In this document: positions 54,688 to 64,000 of the stretch, one piece after another
How the letters are laid out: each line of letters opens with the position of its first letter
How positions within the stretch are numbered: the stretch's first letter is position 1
Assembly (NCBI RefSeq): GCF_010894435.1
Contig: NZ_JAAIXZ010000011.1
Coordinates: 1-64,000 of the forward strand
Reading direction: 5' to 3'
DNA: 64,000 nt
Source of the DNA: Pyxidicoccus trucidator
GTDB lineage: Bacteria > Myxococcota > Myxococcia > Myxococcales > Myxococcaceae
The notes under the pieces: model-generated
Databases searched by the model: none
Told to the model about the DNA's origin: nothing
Seen by the model: only the letters and a program-made list of their open reading frames with translations
Made by a program: the position numbers and the translations under genes

Positions 54688-54765
54688 CCTGAACCTTGAA
54701 TGTCAGCCTGTCACTCCGGTGTCGGCACGGACGGCCGCCAGGGGCCGTCCGCGCCGTCCGGAGGA

Positions 54766-56757
54766 CTACCGGACGATGCTCACCGAGGTGTCATCGATGA
54801 AGAAGCTCGTCTTCAGCGACGCGTCCTCCGTGCCGTTGAAGTAGACGCGGATGGTCTGCCCCTTGTACGCGGCCAGGTCGAACGTCCGCTGCACGTAGGC
54901 CGTGCCCTTGTTCAGGTTGCTGTAGGTGGCCAGCGTCGCCAGCACCGTGCCCGCGCTGTTGCGGATCTGGATGGCCAGCTTGTCGTAGGCCGTCGTCGTC
55001 GTGGTCTCCGACGTGGTGATGAGCGCCCAGAAGCTGAGCGTGGCGCTGCAGGCCGTGGCGGGGATGGTGATGTCCTGGTAGGCGAACTCGGTGCGCGTGG
55101 TGCCGTAGCCGTTCAGCCAGGCCTTGTAGGTACCCGTGCGCGGCGCGTTGCCAGACGTGGTGCCGTCGATGACGCCCGACGAGGTGGTCCAGCCCGTGCT
55201 GCCGCTCTCGAAGCCCGCGTTGGCCAGGAGCTGCTCGGTGATGGAGCAGGAGCCCGTGCCGTTGTTCACCGTCACGGACACCGTGGCCGACGTGCCCACG
55301 TTGTTCGCCGCGTCATACGCCTTCGTGGTCAGCGCGTAGGTGCCGTTGGCCACCGTCGTCGTATTCCACGAGAGGCTGTACGGCGAGGTCGTCGCCGTGC
55401 CCAGCAGCGAGGTGCCCGCGTAGAACTCCACGCGCGAGACGCCCACGTTGTCGGAGGCGCTGGCGCTCAGGCTCGCGGAGCCGCTCAGCGTGGCGCCGCC
55501 CGCGGGCGAGGTGATGGACGTCGTGGGCGGGGTGGTGTCACTGCCGCCACCGGTGATGAAGAGCGTGTACAGCAGCCTGTTGGGCGAGCCGGTCCCCGGG
55601 CTGGTGACCTTGTTCGGCGTGGAGTTGTTCACCAGCGCGTCGCGCACCTGCGCGGGCGTCGCGGTGGGGTTGGCGCTCAGGTAGAGCGCCGCGGCGCCGG
55701 CCACGTGCGGCGAGGCCATGGACGTGCCGCTCATCGAGGTGCTCGACGAGTTGCCGGAGTTGGAGGCCGAGGTGATGCTCGAGCCCGGCGCGAAGATGTC
55801 CACGCACGTCCCGTAGTTGGAGAACGACGAGCGGGCATCGCTGCTGGTGGTGGAGCCCACGGTGATGGCGTTGGGCGCGCGGGCCGGCGAGTAGTTGCAG
55901 GCGTTGGCGCTGTCGTTGCCGGCGGCGACCACCGTCGTGACGCCCGCGGCAATCAACCGCTCCGTCGCATCATCGATGGCCTGAATGCCGACATCGCCCA
56001 GGCTCATGTTGGCGACCGCGGGCTTGACGTGGTTGGCCGCCACCCAGTCGATGCCGCCGATGACCTGTGCGTCGTTTCCATAGCCCGTGCAGTCGAGCAC
56101 CCGCACGCCGTGGAGGGTGGCCTTCTTCGCCACGCCCCAGGTCGTGCCGCCCACCGTGCCCGCCACGTGCGTGCCATGGCCATGGCAGTCCGAGGGGTCG
56201 CTGTCGTTGTCGATGAAGTCGTAGCCGTTGCCGGTGCGACCGGTGAACTCGGTGTGGGTCAGCCGGATACCGGTGTCGATGACGTACGCATGCACGCCGG
56301 TGCCGTCGACGTTGTAGGTGTAGGAGCTGTTGCGCGGCAGGTCACGCTGGTCGATGCGGTCGATGCCCCAGGTCGCGCCGGTCTGCGTCGCCGACACGTG
56401 GATCAGGCCGTTCTCCTGCACATACGCCACGCGCGGGTCGGACAGGAGGCGAAGCGCCTCGGCCTCGCTCATGTTCGCCAGGAAGCCGTGGATGGTGTGC
56501 TCATAGGTCCGCAGCACCTTGCCCCCGTTGAGGGACACCAGTTCCTGGGCGATGTTCCTCGCCCCCTGCTGCCGGACCTCCTGCGTGGAGTCGCGCAGGA
56601 CGACGATGTACTCGTTGGGGACGGCCCGGGCACGGCGGATCATCTGCGCCGATTGACCGAGTTGCTCGCTGTCGGCTTCCTGGCCCTCTGGCATCGGGCC
56701 GCATGCCGCGGCCAGCAGGGAGATGGCACTCACCGCCTGGATCAATTTCAGTTTCAT
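54766..56757 (-). CDS. Subtilisin-type serine protease (S8, proteinase K-like) lipoprotein
   Basis: A 663-residue preproenzyme. The leader ends in a lipobox (LLAAAC). An I9-type propeptide ([11 protein letters not shown] to VAYVQENG) reaches about residue 125. The catalytic domain has Asp161 (VIDTG), His194 (HGHGTHVAG) and Ser346 ([11 protein letters not shown]) in the proteinase K order. An Ig-like domain (about 440-530) and a C-terminal beta-sandwich of the type that binds carbohydrate follow. It is likely an extracellular digestive enzyme. A good promoter lies upstream and a strong terminator downstream, so it is monocistronic. ATG 56757 matches the leader. Confidence 0.95.
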   Translation of the reverse strand: MKLKLIQAVSAISLLAAACGPMPEGQEADSEQLGQSAQMIRRARAVPNEYIVVLRDSTQEVRQQGARNIAQELVSLNGGKVLRTYEHTIHGFLANMSEAEALRLLSDPRVAYVQENGLIHVSATQTGATWGIDRIDQRDLPRNSSYTYNVDGTGVHAYVIDTGIRLTHTEFTGRTGNGYDFIDNDSDPSDCHGHGTHVAGTVGGTTWGVAKKATLHGVRVLDCTGYGNDAQVIGGIDWVAANHVKPAVANMSLGDVGIQAIDDATERLIAAGVTTVVAAGNDSANACNYSPARAPNAITVGSTTSSDARSSFSNYGTCVDIFAPGSSITSASNSGNSSSTSMSGTSMASPHVAGAAALYLSANPTATPAQVRDALVNNSTPNKVTSPGTGSPNRLLYTLFITGGGSDTTPPTTSITSPAGGATLSGSASLSASASDNVGVSRVEFYAGTSLLGTATTSPYSLSWNTTTVANGTYALTTKAYDAANNVGTSATVSVTVNNGTGSCSITEQLLANAGFESGSTGWTTSSGVIDGTTSGNAPRTGTYKAWLNGYGTTRTEFAYQDITIPATACSATLSFWALITTSETTTTTAYDKLAIQIRNSAGTVLATLATYSNLNKGTAYVQRTFDLAAYKGQTIRVYFNGTEDASLKTSFFIDDTSVSIVR

Positions 56758-56812
56758 TCGGCCTCTCGGGGAACGTGCGGGCACCGGCTCGGCAGCCCTC
56801 GCACAGGCCGTG

Positions 56813-56841
56813 TAATTAGCTTTAATTGATAAACCGGTCAA
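56813..56841 (-). promoter_or_regulatory. Sigma-70-type promoter of the subtilase gene
   Basis: On the minus strand, TTGACC (56841-56836) and TAATTA (56818-56813) are separated by exactly 17 bases in an unusually AT-rich patch, 56 bases before the start codon. The match to the consensus is good for such GC-rich DNA. Confidence 0.6.
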
Positions 56842-56894
56842 CGCAGCTTTCAGGGACAGGACTGTGCACGCCGCCGGCCTGTTCTCGCGTCAAC

Positions 56895-57755
56895 TCACCC
56901 GCCCAGGTCCTTCACGAGCACCCATGCGTCCTCCGCCGGGACGTGGGTTTCGTGCGAGGGCGCGGGCCCGCCGGGCTGGAGGTCGAGGGGATGAAGCTCC
57001 CAGACAGTCATCGTGAAGCCGGGCAGCCGCACGCGCCGCGTGGGCCCGTGGAGGGGCAGCTCGACTTCGTCAGCCCCCTCGGCCATGCGGGCCGCGGCCT
57101 CGGCGGCGGCCTGGGCGAGGTCGTCCGGGATGAGGTGCCTCCGGCCCTTGCGCGCCTGGGCGAGCAGGAGCGCTGCTTCCGTCACCTCGCCGCCGCTCAG
57201 CGCGCGCAGCACACGGTCCGCCCACCGCACACGCCACAGGTCGGACCAGGCCTCCTGCGACAGCCAACCCGGCACGCCCGGGGACGCGTCTTCGCGCACC
57301 GCGTCCCGCCAGTTGACCCAGGACTTGAACGGGGCGGCGCCTCCCTCGCGATGGACCCAGAGCGTGTCCGAGTGCCTCGTGAATCCGGCCAGCCAGTACG
57401 CCTGCCCATGGCTTTCGAGGAAGTGGCGCGTCTGCGCATCCAGGGACGTCAGCCTCGCGAGCTGGTCGAGATTCAGGGCCTCGAGCTCGCGCGTGTCGGG
57501 CATGAATTCGGCGTTCTGCTCCGCCATCTCCCAGAGGTACACCTCGAGCTCGGCGCGCTCTTCCTCGGGGAGCCGGAGGTCGGCCTGCTTTCGCAGCTCC
57601 GGCGGAATCGTGCGCGCATCGACCAGGGCCACGTCGCTCTTCCACTCCGCCAGCGGATGCGCCTCGGGAAAGCCCGCGTCGGGGCCGAGGAGCACGTGCC
57701 CCCTCTTTCCGAATGAGAGGCCGCTGGGGGCGCGCACGCCGATGACTCCCGGCAC
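56895..57755 (-). CDS. Hypothetical protein
   Basis: A 286-residue soluble protein without signal peptide or membrane segment. Recognisable traits are an N-terminal GVRAPSGLSFGKRGHVLLGP, an acidic helical middle (LPEEERAELEVYLWEMAEQ), an Ala-rich helix (DDLAQAAAEAAARMAEGADE) and a Pro-rich end. I know no family for it. The start is GTG 57755; upstream codons remain open for about 20 residues without ATG or GTG. It stands between the subtilase promoter and the oxygenase gene, on the same strand as both. Confidence 0.7.
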   Translation of the reverse strand: MPGVIGVRAPSGLSFGKRGHVLLGPDAGFPEAHPLAEWKSDVALVDARTIPPELRKQADLRLPEEERAELEVYLWEMAEQNAEFMPDTRELEALNLDQLARLTSLDAQTRHFLESHGQAYWLAGFTRHSDTLWVHREGGAAPFKSWVNWRDAVREDASPGVPGWLSQEAWSDLWRVRWADRVLRALSGGEVTEAALLLAQARKGRRHLIPDDLAQAAAEAAARMAEGADEVELPLHGPTRRVRLPGFTMTVWELHPLDLQPGGPAPSHETHVPAEDAWVLVKDLGG

Positions 57756-57902
57756 CGCGAGGCGGTTTTCAGCGAGACGAAAGGGACGGATGGCGGGCTC
57801 CTCTCCAAGAGGCTCCCGCCATTCTACCTACATGAGCGTCCGCGCGCCGACCGTGCCGGCGACGGAATCAGCGCAGCTCTTCCGGTAGAGCAGGCTGCGC
57901 CC

Positions 57903-58796
57903 TCAGCAAGGCATGAGGCAGGAGCGCTGGTGCGCGTCGAGCCGCTTGCCCCACCGCTCGACGAAGGCCCTCTGCAACGTGCGTCCGGAAGCGAAGCAGA
58001 AATAGGCCTCGCGGCTGAGATAGGAGAAGGTCATCGAGTAGCGGTCCACCGTGGTCGGCGGGGAGGCCCGGTGCAGGCAGCGCGCGGTGTCGCAGAACAC
58101 CGCCGTGAGCCGGGGGCCGACGAAGGTCCGCCGCTCCGCGGCCGGCACCACCTTCTCCAGCGCCTCGGGTGTGCAGGTGCTCCCCCAGGCGTAGCGCAGG
58201 CGCTTCTTCGCCTCGTCGCTCTGGCGGGCGTCGATGGCCGCGAAGGGCCCCGACCCGGCGTCCACGTCGCTCAGGTAGACGATGAGCTTCAGCATCCGCT
58301 CGTCTTCCGGGTCCGCGTGCCACAGCCGCGTCCCCTCGCTCAGCCCGTTGGCGAACTCGCGCTTGATGTTGACGCCGAGGTAGTCCACCGGCAGCCCCAG
58401 GTAGCGCTCCGCGAGGTCCAGGAGCGGCCGCGACAGGCCGAAGAGGAACGGCTCGGCCTGCGCCAGGAGCTCCTCGTCGGAGGTGAGCGCGAAGGGCCGC
58501 CCCGAGGCGGAAGGGAGCTGGCGCAGCTTCTCCACGTGCACCTCCGCGGCGCGCAGCGTCTCGTCGGTGGGGAGGCCCAGCGCCTCCAGCGGGAGCTGGG
58601 CGAGCCCGGTCTCGCTCAGCTGCTGGTAGACGGCCCGCAGTGGCCCGTCCAGCCACGGCAGCTTCTCCACGTGGTTGGCCCGTGCCAGGCGGTGCCCCAG
58701 TTGGAGGAACTCCTCGATGTAGGAGACCCGGCGCAGCCTGCGCTCCACTGCCTGCCGCACGCGAGTACGCAGGTCGTTGTGAAATTCATAGGGCAT
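57903..58796 (-). CDS. PhyH-like 2-oxoglutarate/Fe(II) oxygenase, putative
   Basis: A 297-residue protein whose second half resembles the phytanoyl-CoA dioxygenase fold. The facial triad is probably His160-x-Asp162 (LWHADPED) and His242 (CLHRASPP), with Arg252 (DRYSM) to hold 2-oxoglutarate. A helical N-terminal part precedes it. Such enzymes hydroxylate small molecules, often in secondary metabolism. The ATG at 58796 fits. It is divergent from a SARP-like regulator across 215 bases, an arrangement in which the regulator often controls its neighbour. Substrate unknown. Confidence 0.75.
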   Translation of the reverse strand: MPYEFHNDLRTRVRQAVERRLRRVSYIEEFLQLGHRLARANHVEKLPWLDGPLRAVYQQLSETGLAQLPLEALGLPTDETLRAAEVHVEKLRQLPSASGRPFALTSDEELLAQAEPFLFGLSRPLLDLAERYLGLPVDYLGVNIKREFANGLSEGTRLWHADPEDERMLKLIVYLSDVDAGSGPFAAIDARQSDEAKKRLRYAWGSTCTPEALEKVVPAAERRTFVGPRLTAVFCDTARCLHRASPPTTVDRYSMTFSYLSREAYFCFASGRTLQRAFVERWGKRLDAHQRSCLMPC

Positions 58797-59011
58797 GGCG
58801 GCGGCAACTTCGGCAGGAGGCCGACCGTGGGCAAGTGTGGGCAGTTCCCGAGTCTGTGCTCGTGAACAATTCCTGGCGCCGCGGAAGGAGGGCCCGCGAG
58901 GTCCGTGCTCGCAATCGCGAAAGGCCCGGATCAGTATAGAGCCCAGCTTTGTTCGTTGAGCGGATACCCGCGTGGCCGGCGCGGGAAGCACCGATAACCA
59001 AGGAGCGTGAA

Positions 59012-61123
59012 GTGAGCCGGCCAGAGTGGAGCGCGCGGGTGCTGGGCATGTCCCAACTGCTGGGGCCCCAGGGGCAGCAGGTGAGGTTGGAGCGACGGGC
59101 CGCGGCACTGCTGGCCTATCTGGCGCTGGAAGGCCCCTCGCCCAAGTTCCCCCTCGCGTGTCTGCTGTGGCCAGACTCGCCTCCCACCACCGTCCGCAAC
59201 AACATGCGCCAGCTCTTGCGCCGCCTGCGGCTTGCATCGGGTGGCGTGGAGCTGGTGGAGGCCGACTCCGAGCGTCTCGCGTTGTCGCCCCTGCTGGGGA
59301 TGGACCTCGCGAGCCTGAAGTCCGCCGCCACGACGCACGCCCTCGAAGCCCTGCGGCCCGGGGGTGGAGGGCCGCTGCTGGCCGGGTTCGATTTCGATGA
59401 CTGTGAGGAGCTGGCGCGCTGGCTGGATGGTGCCCGCGCCTCCGTGGAGGGCTGGGTTCGCAAGGCGCGCGAAGCGGAAATCCAGCGCCACCTGGCCGAC
59501 AGCGACTGGTCGCCCGCGCTCGCCCTGGCGCAGGAATGGGTGCAGCAGGAGCCCGAGTCCGAGCAGGCCGGCCGTCACCTCATCCGCCTGCACTACCTCC
59601 AGGGAGACCGTGTCGCGGCGCTCGCGGCCTTCGAGCGGCTGCGGGCCACGCTCTCCCATGACCTGGGCGTCGCCCCGATGCCAGACACCCTGGCGCTGGT
59701 CCGGCTCATCGAAAAGGGCACCCAGGTGGCGCAGCCGGCTCCCGTCTCCCGCCCCGCGCTTCCCCTGACGGTCCTGCGTCCTCCGGTACTGGCGGGACGC
59801 GAGTCGGCCTGGCGGGAGCTGCTGGAGGGCTTCGAGGCGGGTCAGGTCATCTTCATCTCGGGCGAGCCGGGCTCGGGCAAGTCGCGGCTCGCCGAGGAGT
59901 TCGCGGCGGCCCAGGGCCGGTGGGTGCGCAACGAGGCCCGGCCTGGAGACCCGGACGTCCCCTACGCCTCGCAGGCGCGTGCGTTCCGGGCCCAGCTGGC
60001 CCGGCGGCCCGACATGAAGCTGCCGGACCGCCTGCGGGCGGAGCTGTCGCGCTTCATTCCCGAGCTTGGCGACTCGCGGCCGGTGCCGCCCCTGGCGTCC
60101 GAGGCCGACGAGCTGCGCTTCTTCGAGGCACACGCGGAAGGGCTGGCCCTGGTGCTCGAGGGGGAGCGCGTGGTCGTCGCGGATGATGTGCAGTACTGGG
60201 ACAGGGCCAGCGCCCGGCTGTCGATGTACGCCTGGACCCGGATGCTGGCCGCCGGGGCCCAGGCGGTCCGCCTGCCGTGCTTCATCGACTGCTATCGCCG
60301 GGGCGAGCTTCCCGCCTACGCCGAGGCCAACATCCGCAAGCTCGTGGACGTGGGGAGGGGGCGCGTCATCGACCTGGGGCCGCTCTCCGTCGACAGCGTG
60401 CGCCAGTTGCTGGCGGGGCTGGAGCTGCCCGGCGCCGAGGCCCACACGGAGGCGCTGACCCGGTACACGGGAGGCAACCCCCTCTACATCGTCGAGACGC
60501 TCAAGCACCTCATCGAGACGGACTCGCTCCACAAGGACTGGCCGCCGCGACTGCCGCCGCCGGGACGGGTGGGCCCGCTCATCCAGCGCCGCCTGGATCG
60601 CCTCTCGCCGCTGGCCCTGCAGGTTGCGCAGCTCGCCGCGAGGGCGGGCGCCCACTTTCGCGCTGCGCTCGTGCCCGAGGCGCTGGAGGCGAGCGCAACC
60701 TCCATTCACGCGGCGCTCTCCGAGCTGGAGGCCATGCAGCTGCTGGTGGGGGAGCGCTTCAGCCACGACCTGGTGCTGGAGGCGGTGCAGGCCTCCATCG
60801 GCAAGGCCACGGGTCGCCTGCTGCATGGCCAGCTCGCTGCCGTATTCGAGCGTGACGGCGCGCCGGCCAACCTCCTGGCCCACCACTGGCTGGAGGCGGG
60901 ACAGGAAGTCCGCGCCCTGCCCTACCTGCATGCGGCCGCCCGCGCGGACGAAGAACTGCTGCTCCTGGAGGAGGCCGCGCAGCACCATGCGCGCGCGGTG
61001 GCCGTCCTGGAGGCGGCGGGTCGGCATGAGGAGGCCACCAGCGCCCGCGTCGCCGAGGTCCGGGTGCGTGCGAGGCAGAAGGCTCCCGCGGCGGATGAAG
61101 CGCCGTCGACCCGGCCCGGGTGA
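59012..61123 (+). CDS. SARP-like transcriptional activator with AAA ATPase domain
   Basis: A 703-residue regulator of the AfsR/LuxR-like large type. Residues 1-90 contain a winged-helix DNA-binding part (LLAYLALEGPSPKFPLACLLWPDSPPTTVRNNMRQLLRRLR). A bacterial transcriptional activator (BTAD) TPR domain runs to about 250. A P-loop ATPase follows with Walker A GEPGSGKS (284-291) and Walker B VVVADDVQYW. The C-terminal helical part is TPR-like. Proteins of this kind switch on biosynthetic genes. GTG 59012 follows AAGGAG. The likely target is the divergent oxygenase gene, by inference. Confidence 0.88.
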   Translation: MSRPEWSARVLGMSQLLGPQGQQVRLERRAAALLAYLALEGPSPKFPLACLLWPDSPPTTVRNNMRQLLRRLRLASGGVELVEADSERLALSPLLGMDLASLKSAATTHALEALRPGGGGPLLAGFDFDDCEELARWLDGARASVEGWVRKAREAEIQRHLADSDWSPALALAQEWVQQEPESEQAGRHLIRLHYLQGDRVAALAAFERLRATLSHDLGVAPMPDTLALVRLIEKGTQVAQPAPVSRPALPLTVLRPPVLAGRESAWRELLEGFEAGQVIFISGEPGSGKSRLAEEFAAAQGRWVRNEARPGDPDVPYASQARAFRAQLARRPDMKLPDRLRAELSRFIPELGDSRPVPPLASEADELRFFEAHAEGLALVLEGERVVVADDVQYWDRASARLSMYAWTRMLAAGAQAVRLPCFIDCYRRGELPAYAEANIRKLVDVGRGRVIDLGPLSVDSVRQLLAGLELPGAEAHTEALTRYTGGNPLYIVETLKHLIETDSLHKDWPPRLPPPGRVGPLIQRRLDRLSPLALQVAQLAARAGAHFRAALVPEALEASATSIHAALSELEAMQLLVGERFSHDLVLEAVQASIGKATGRLLHGQLAAVFERDGAPANLLAHHWLEAGQEVRALPYLHAAARADEELLLLEEAAQHHARAVAVLEAAGRHEEATSARVAEVRVRARQKAPAADEAPSTRPG

Positions 61124-61130
61124 TGCCGGC

Positions 61131-61146
61131 CCGGGCCAGGGCCCGG
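61131..61146. terminator. Possible hairpin between convergent genes
   Basis: A 6-bp GC stem CCGGGC with GCCCGG around CAGG lies just after the regulator stop and before the convergent lipoprotein end. It has no T-run, so the call is weak. Confidence 0.3.
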
Positions 61147-61189
61147 AAGCGTCATGACGTCAGGCGAGGCCGAGGCGCAGCGCGGCGAG

Positions 61190-61963
61190 CTACTCCGAGT
61201 AGTCGTACCGATAAACGAGGCGCCAGTTGCGGTTGTAGCTGTGGCGCCTGGAGAACCAGCCGCTGTGGCAGCTGCCGCTGTTGCTGGCCGTGTAGCCGTA
61301 GACGAAGCCATTGTGGACGCGGGCCTCGAGGGTGGGTGAGCCGGGGTTCTCGCAGGGCTGGGTGACGCGGACGGCCTGGTAGGCGGCCTCGGCAAGCACT
61401 TCTTCCTGGCCCTCGAAGTCGTAGATGGAGTGGACGCGGTTGGCGGTGAAGGTGCCAAGCTGGCTGGCCTGCTGGGCGTCGCTCTGCGTGAGGAAGGACT
61501 GCAGGTTGGCGAGGGTGGCGGCCTCGGAGGTAATCGAGCCGATGAGGCGATGAACGGCGCCGTCATTGTCGGAGAGCGCGGCGCGGATGGCGGTGATGCC
61601 GGCCGAGCCCTGGTAGACGGAGCTGTCGCCCCAGGTGAAGCTGAAGGCGGTGCCCGCGGGGTAGGCGTTGAGCGCGCAGGAGCCGCCGGCGCCGGCGGCC
61701 TCGACGAGGATGACCTTGCGGAGGCGGTGCTCCGGGTTCAGGAGGGCGAGACACTCGTTGCCAGCGACGCCGTCGTAGTTGGCGGCCGGGAGCACGGCCT
61801 CGACGATGTTGTAGACGCGGAACGTGGGATCCGTGGCCTGCTGCTCGGTGGCCTCGAGCGTGTCGGTGGGCTGGAGGGTGTCGGTGTCCGTCTCGGCACC
61901 GAGGCAGCCGGCAGCGACGGAGGAGGCGAGGAGGAGAGAAGAAAGCCGGAGAGAGATGTGCAT
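61190..61963 (-). CDS. Secreted lipoprotein, hypothetical
   Basis: A 257-residue protein with a lipoprotein leader (LLLASSVAAGC), a Thr/Asp-rich spacer (TDTDTLQPTDTLEATEQQ) and a folded part with four cysteines and an aromatic C-terminus (SYNRNWRLVYRYDYSE). GGAGAG-type bases precede the ATG at 61963. No family is recognised. It is convergent with the regulator gene and divergent from the YCII-type gene, so it is probably a single-gene unit located on the outer surface. Confidence 0.75.
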   Translation of the reverse strand: MHISLRLSSLLLASSVAAGCLGAETDTDTLQPTDTLEATEQQATDPTFRVYNIVEAVLPAANYDGVAGNECLALLNPEHRLRKVILVEAAGAGGSCALNAYPAGTAFSFTWGDSSVYQGSAGITAIRAALSDNDGAVHRLIGSITSEAATLANLQSFLTQSDAQQASQLGTFTANRVHSIYDFEGQEEVLAEAAYQAVRVTQPCENPGSPTLEARVHNGFVYGYTASNSGSCHSGWFSRRHSYNRNWRLVYRYDYSE

Positions 61964-62127
61964 GGCGGCGGAACCTACCACGCGAGATTCTTTGGTTCTC
62001 AAACTTCTGGAATACTCATCGTCCAGCGGCGAGATGGCTCCGCGGGCGTGTCGATCCGGCCCGGCCTCATTCGTCGCGATTCCAGCAGCGAGGCATGACG
62101 CCAAGCTCGAACCCAGGAGAAGACGCG

Positions 62128-62853
62128 ATGCGATTCATGGTCATGCACAAGATGACGGAAGAGATGGAGCAGGGCCTCCCGCCGTCTCCAGCCATCATCG
62201 AGGGCATCGGCAAGCTGGTTGAAGAGGGTGCGAAGGAGAAGGTCTTCGTCTCGGGCGAAGGGCTCAAGCCTTCGTCGCAGCGGGTGCACATCGCCTACAA
62301 GAACGGCAAACGCACGCTCACCAACGGCCCCTTCACCGACGCCAGGGAGCTCGTGGCCGGCTTCGCGCTCATGCGCGCACGCTCGAAGGAGGAGGCGATC
62401 TCCTGGTGCGACAAGTTCGCGGCCGTGCTCGGCGACGTGGAGCTCTTCATGGGTCCGGTCAACGAGGCGTGGGACCTTGGCCTGATGCCGAAGCCGGAGA
62501 ACGCGCCACTCCGCTTCTTGTTGATGCACAAGCTGGACGAACGCTCGGAGACTGAAGCGCCGCCAGCTCCGCCGCTGATGGCGAAGCTGGGCGCGCTCAT
62601 CGACGAGATGACGAAGGCGGGCGTCCTCCAGGCAACCGGCGGGCTCGCGAGCACGAAGAAGGGCGCGCGTATCCGCTACGAAGGCGGCAAGCGCACCGTG
62701 CTCGACGGGCCATTCACGGAGTCGAAGGAGCTCATCGCCGGCTACGCGATCCTCGACGTGCCGTCGAAGGCAGCCGCAATCGAGTGGGCGCTGCGTTTTG
62801 GCGAGATCGTGACGGTGAACGAGATCGAGGTCCGGCAGCTGTCGGAGGGGTGA
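62128..62853 (+). CDS. Tandem YCII/DGPF domain protein
   Basis: A 241-residue protein made of two similar YCII-related (DGPF) domains. Each has an RFMVMHK/RFLLMHK strand and a DGPF box: NGPFTDARELVAGFAL in the first half and DGPFTESKELIAGYAI in the second. Single-domain proteins of this family form dimers with a ferredoxin-like fold; the tandem form folds as one unit. Function is unknown, but DGPF proteins often sit beside ECF sigma factors. ATG 62128 follows AGGAGA. No sigma factor gene is seen next to it. Confidence 0.9.
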   Translation: MRFMVMHKMTEEMEQGLPPSPAIIEGIGKLVEEGAKEKVFVSGEGLKPSSQRVHIAYKNGKRTLTNGPFTDARELVAGFALMRARSKEEAISWCDKFAAVLGDVELFMGPVNEAWDLGLMPKPENAPLRFLLMHKLDERSETEAPPAPPLMAKLGALIDEMTKAGVLQATGGLASTKKGARIRYEGGKRTVLDGPFTESKELIAGYAILDVPSKAAAIEWALRFGEIVTVNEIEVRQLSEG

Positions 62854-62988
62854 GCAGGCCACGACGCCAGTCACCCGGCAGCCCACCCACGCAGGGGCCC
62901 CCTCCCCGCCCCCTCCATCCAACCCTGTCGACCATTCTTAGAATCAACGGAGGGCCCCTGACCGCGGCGGCTCAAAGGGGGAGCAGCA

Positions 62989-64000
62989 ATGATGACAGCG
63001 GAGGCCAGGACCGAAGAGCGCGGCCTCTCCGACTGGACCCGACAGTTCGAGGTCATCGTCTGGGCCGCCGACGCGGTGACGCTTCAGCTCCTGCACGTGA
63101 GTCCGAATGCCGCCAGGATTCTCGGCTATCCACTGGAGCAGTGGTGGACCGAGGCGGACTTCCTCGCCAGGCACGTCCACCCCGAGGACCGTGACGACGC
63201 GCTGGCGCTCTTCCTGGGCGCTACACACCGCCGGACCGAGCGCAGCGGCGTGCTGCGGTTCCTGGATGCGAACGGGCAGGCGCTCCCCTTCCTCACCAAG
63301 GTGCTCACGCTCGACCACGGCGAGGGCCAGGCGCCCGAGCTGCGGTGTTTGATGGTGCGCCTCGAGCGGAACACCCACGCCAGCCAGGCCTGGGAGCAGT
63401 CGCACTCCCTCCTACGCGCCACGCTGGAGTCGACGAACGATGGGCTCCTCGTCGTGGACACGCGAGGGCGCATCGTGGACTTCAACAAGCAGTTCCTGGA
63501 GCTGTGGGACATTCCGGAGGACGTCATCGCCACGCGCGATGACAAGCGGGCCCTCGCGTCCGTGCTTGCCCGGCTCGTCGACCCCGCGGCGTTCCTCGCG
63601 AAGGTCGAGGCGCTCTATGCGACTCCCGAGGCCACGAGCTTCGATGTCCTCGAGTTCAAGGACGGCAGGACGCTTGAACGGTATTCGCAGCCTCAGCGGA
63701 TGGGGGACCGGGTGGTTGGACGGGTCTGGAGCTTCCGCGACGTAACGGCCCGGAAGCGCACCGAGCGGGAGCGGGATGCGCTCCTCCGCCAGGAGCACGA
63801 AGCCCGGGAGCGCGCGGAGGCGCTGGCCAGGCAGCTCGCGGCCGGTGAGTCGCGCTTCCGCAGCATCTTCGAGTCCCACCTCATCGGGCTCGTGCTCAGC
63901 GACACCCACGGCCACATCCTCCATGCCAACGACGCCTTCCTGCGCATCGTGGGCTACAGCCGCGAGGACCTGGAGGCGGGCCGCATCAACTTCATGGAAA
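62989..64000 (+). CDS. PAS-domain sensor protein (3' end outside the window)
   Basis: The first 337 residues of a longer signalling protein. ATG 62989 (or the next codon, 62992) follows GGGGGAG. Three PAS domains are visible: about residues 15-110 (LHVSPNAARILGYP, then HPEDRDDALALFLG), about 140-255 (LESTNDGLLVVDTRGRIVDFNK, with WSFRDVTARKRTE at the end) and a third beginning near 285 (RFRSIFESHLIGLVLSD). A coiled-coil linker (about 255-282) joins the last two. Histidine kinase domains usually follow such arrays, but that part lies beyond base 64000. There is no membrane segment, so sensing is probably cytoplasmic. Confidence 0.85.
   Translation, partial: MMTAEARTEERGLSDWTRQFEVIVWAADAVTLQLLHVSPNAARILGYPLEQWWTEADFLARHVHPEDRDDALALFLGATHRRTERSGVLRFLDANGQALPFLTKVLTLDHGEGQAPELRCLMVRLERNTHASQAWEQSHSLLRATLESTNDGLLVVDTRGRIVDFNKQFLELWDIPEDVIATRDDKRALASVLARLVDPAAFLAKVEALYATPEATSFDVLEFKDGRTLERYSQPQRMGDRVVGRVWSFRDVTARKRTERERDALLRQEHEARERAEALARQLAAGESRFRSIFESHLIGLVLSDTHGHILHANDAFLRIVGYSREDLEAGRINFME

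Noticed and set aside
58912-58940. A promoter for the SARP-like gene (TATAGA at 58935)
   Set aside because: No acceptable -35 element at 16-18 bases; left unannotated.

Overview
The window looks like chromosomal DNA of a myxobacterium, most likely family Myxococcaceae. GC content is very high throughout, and the gene content is typical of the group: many lipoproteins, Hanks-type kinases, a DUF4388/HD regulator, a SitI6-type immunity gene and secreted proteases. The assignment is by gene content and protein style, not by a search. The first ~130 bases encode a non-ribosomal peptide synthetase adenylation fragment on the minus strand, joined abruptly to the Arg-rich tail of an unrelated plus-strand gene. 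This suggests a contig edge or a chimeric join.

Bases 0.4-17 kb are ordinary core genes: a MshEN-HD-receiver-like-DUF4388 regulator, then a tight minus-strand run metG > HEAT protein > tatD, a TANGO2/NRDE protein, a secreted M4 metalloprotease, the clamp-loader pair holB-holA, an MscS channel fused to a cyclic-nucleotide-binding domain, a TPR protein and a MATE transporter. From 17 to 21 kb lie a CocE/NonD-type hydrolase and a large polytopic membrane protein broken by one frameshift.

Bases 21-32.3 kb are the accessory part. They hold an AT-richer DUF2806 gene, a decayed group II intron end (RT tail plus domain V), six ~22-24 bp repeats resembling IS21-type ends, a GNAT acetyltransferase, and a signal peptidase I divergent from a 73-residue ten-cysteine peptide. 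Next come a cysteine-rich lipoprotein, a Ser/Thr kinase divergent from a ClpP-like protein that seems to have lost its whole catalytic triad, and an outer-membrane-type gene with two frameshifts. A 58-bp copied piece of the 20.8-kb membrane-protein gene follows. The section ends in a polymorphic-toxin cluster: lipoprotein toxin + SMI1/KNR4 immunity, gene debris, then a lipoprotein stub translationally coupled to a SitI6-type double-CXXCG immunity protein.

Bases 32.4-64 kb are rich in surface and secreted proteins: a 1207-residue di-haem (DUF1111) lipoprotein with Ig/F5-8C/Fn3 modules in an operon with a Big-2 repeat lipoprotein, a macrolide-phosphotransferase-like gene, two tandem seven-blade kelch lipoproteins, a metallophosphoesterase, a second kinase, DoxX, an outer-membrane barrel, and a DUF1592-type/DUF1552 pair. 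DUF2752 plus a small membrane protein, a beta-lactamase-fold lipoprotein, a subtilisin-type lipoprotein protease with a clear promoter and terminator, and a hypothetical gene follow. The last genes are a PhyH-like oxygenase divergent from a SARP-like AAA regulator, a secreted hypothetical, a tandem YCII/DGPF protein and a PAS sensor cut by the window end.

At least four single-base frameshifts lie in a 9-kb stretch (20.3-29.2 kb). They may be real decay of accessory DNA or consensus errors, and raw reads would decide.
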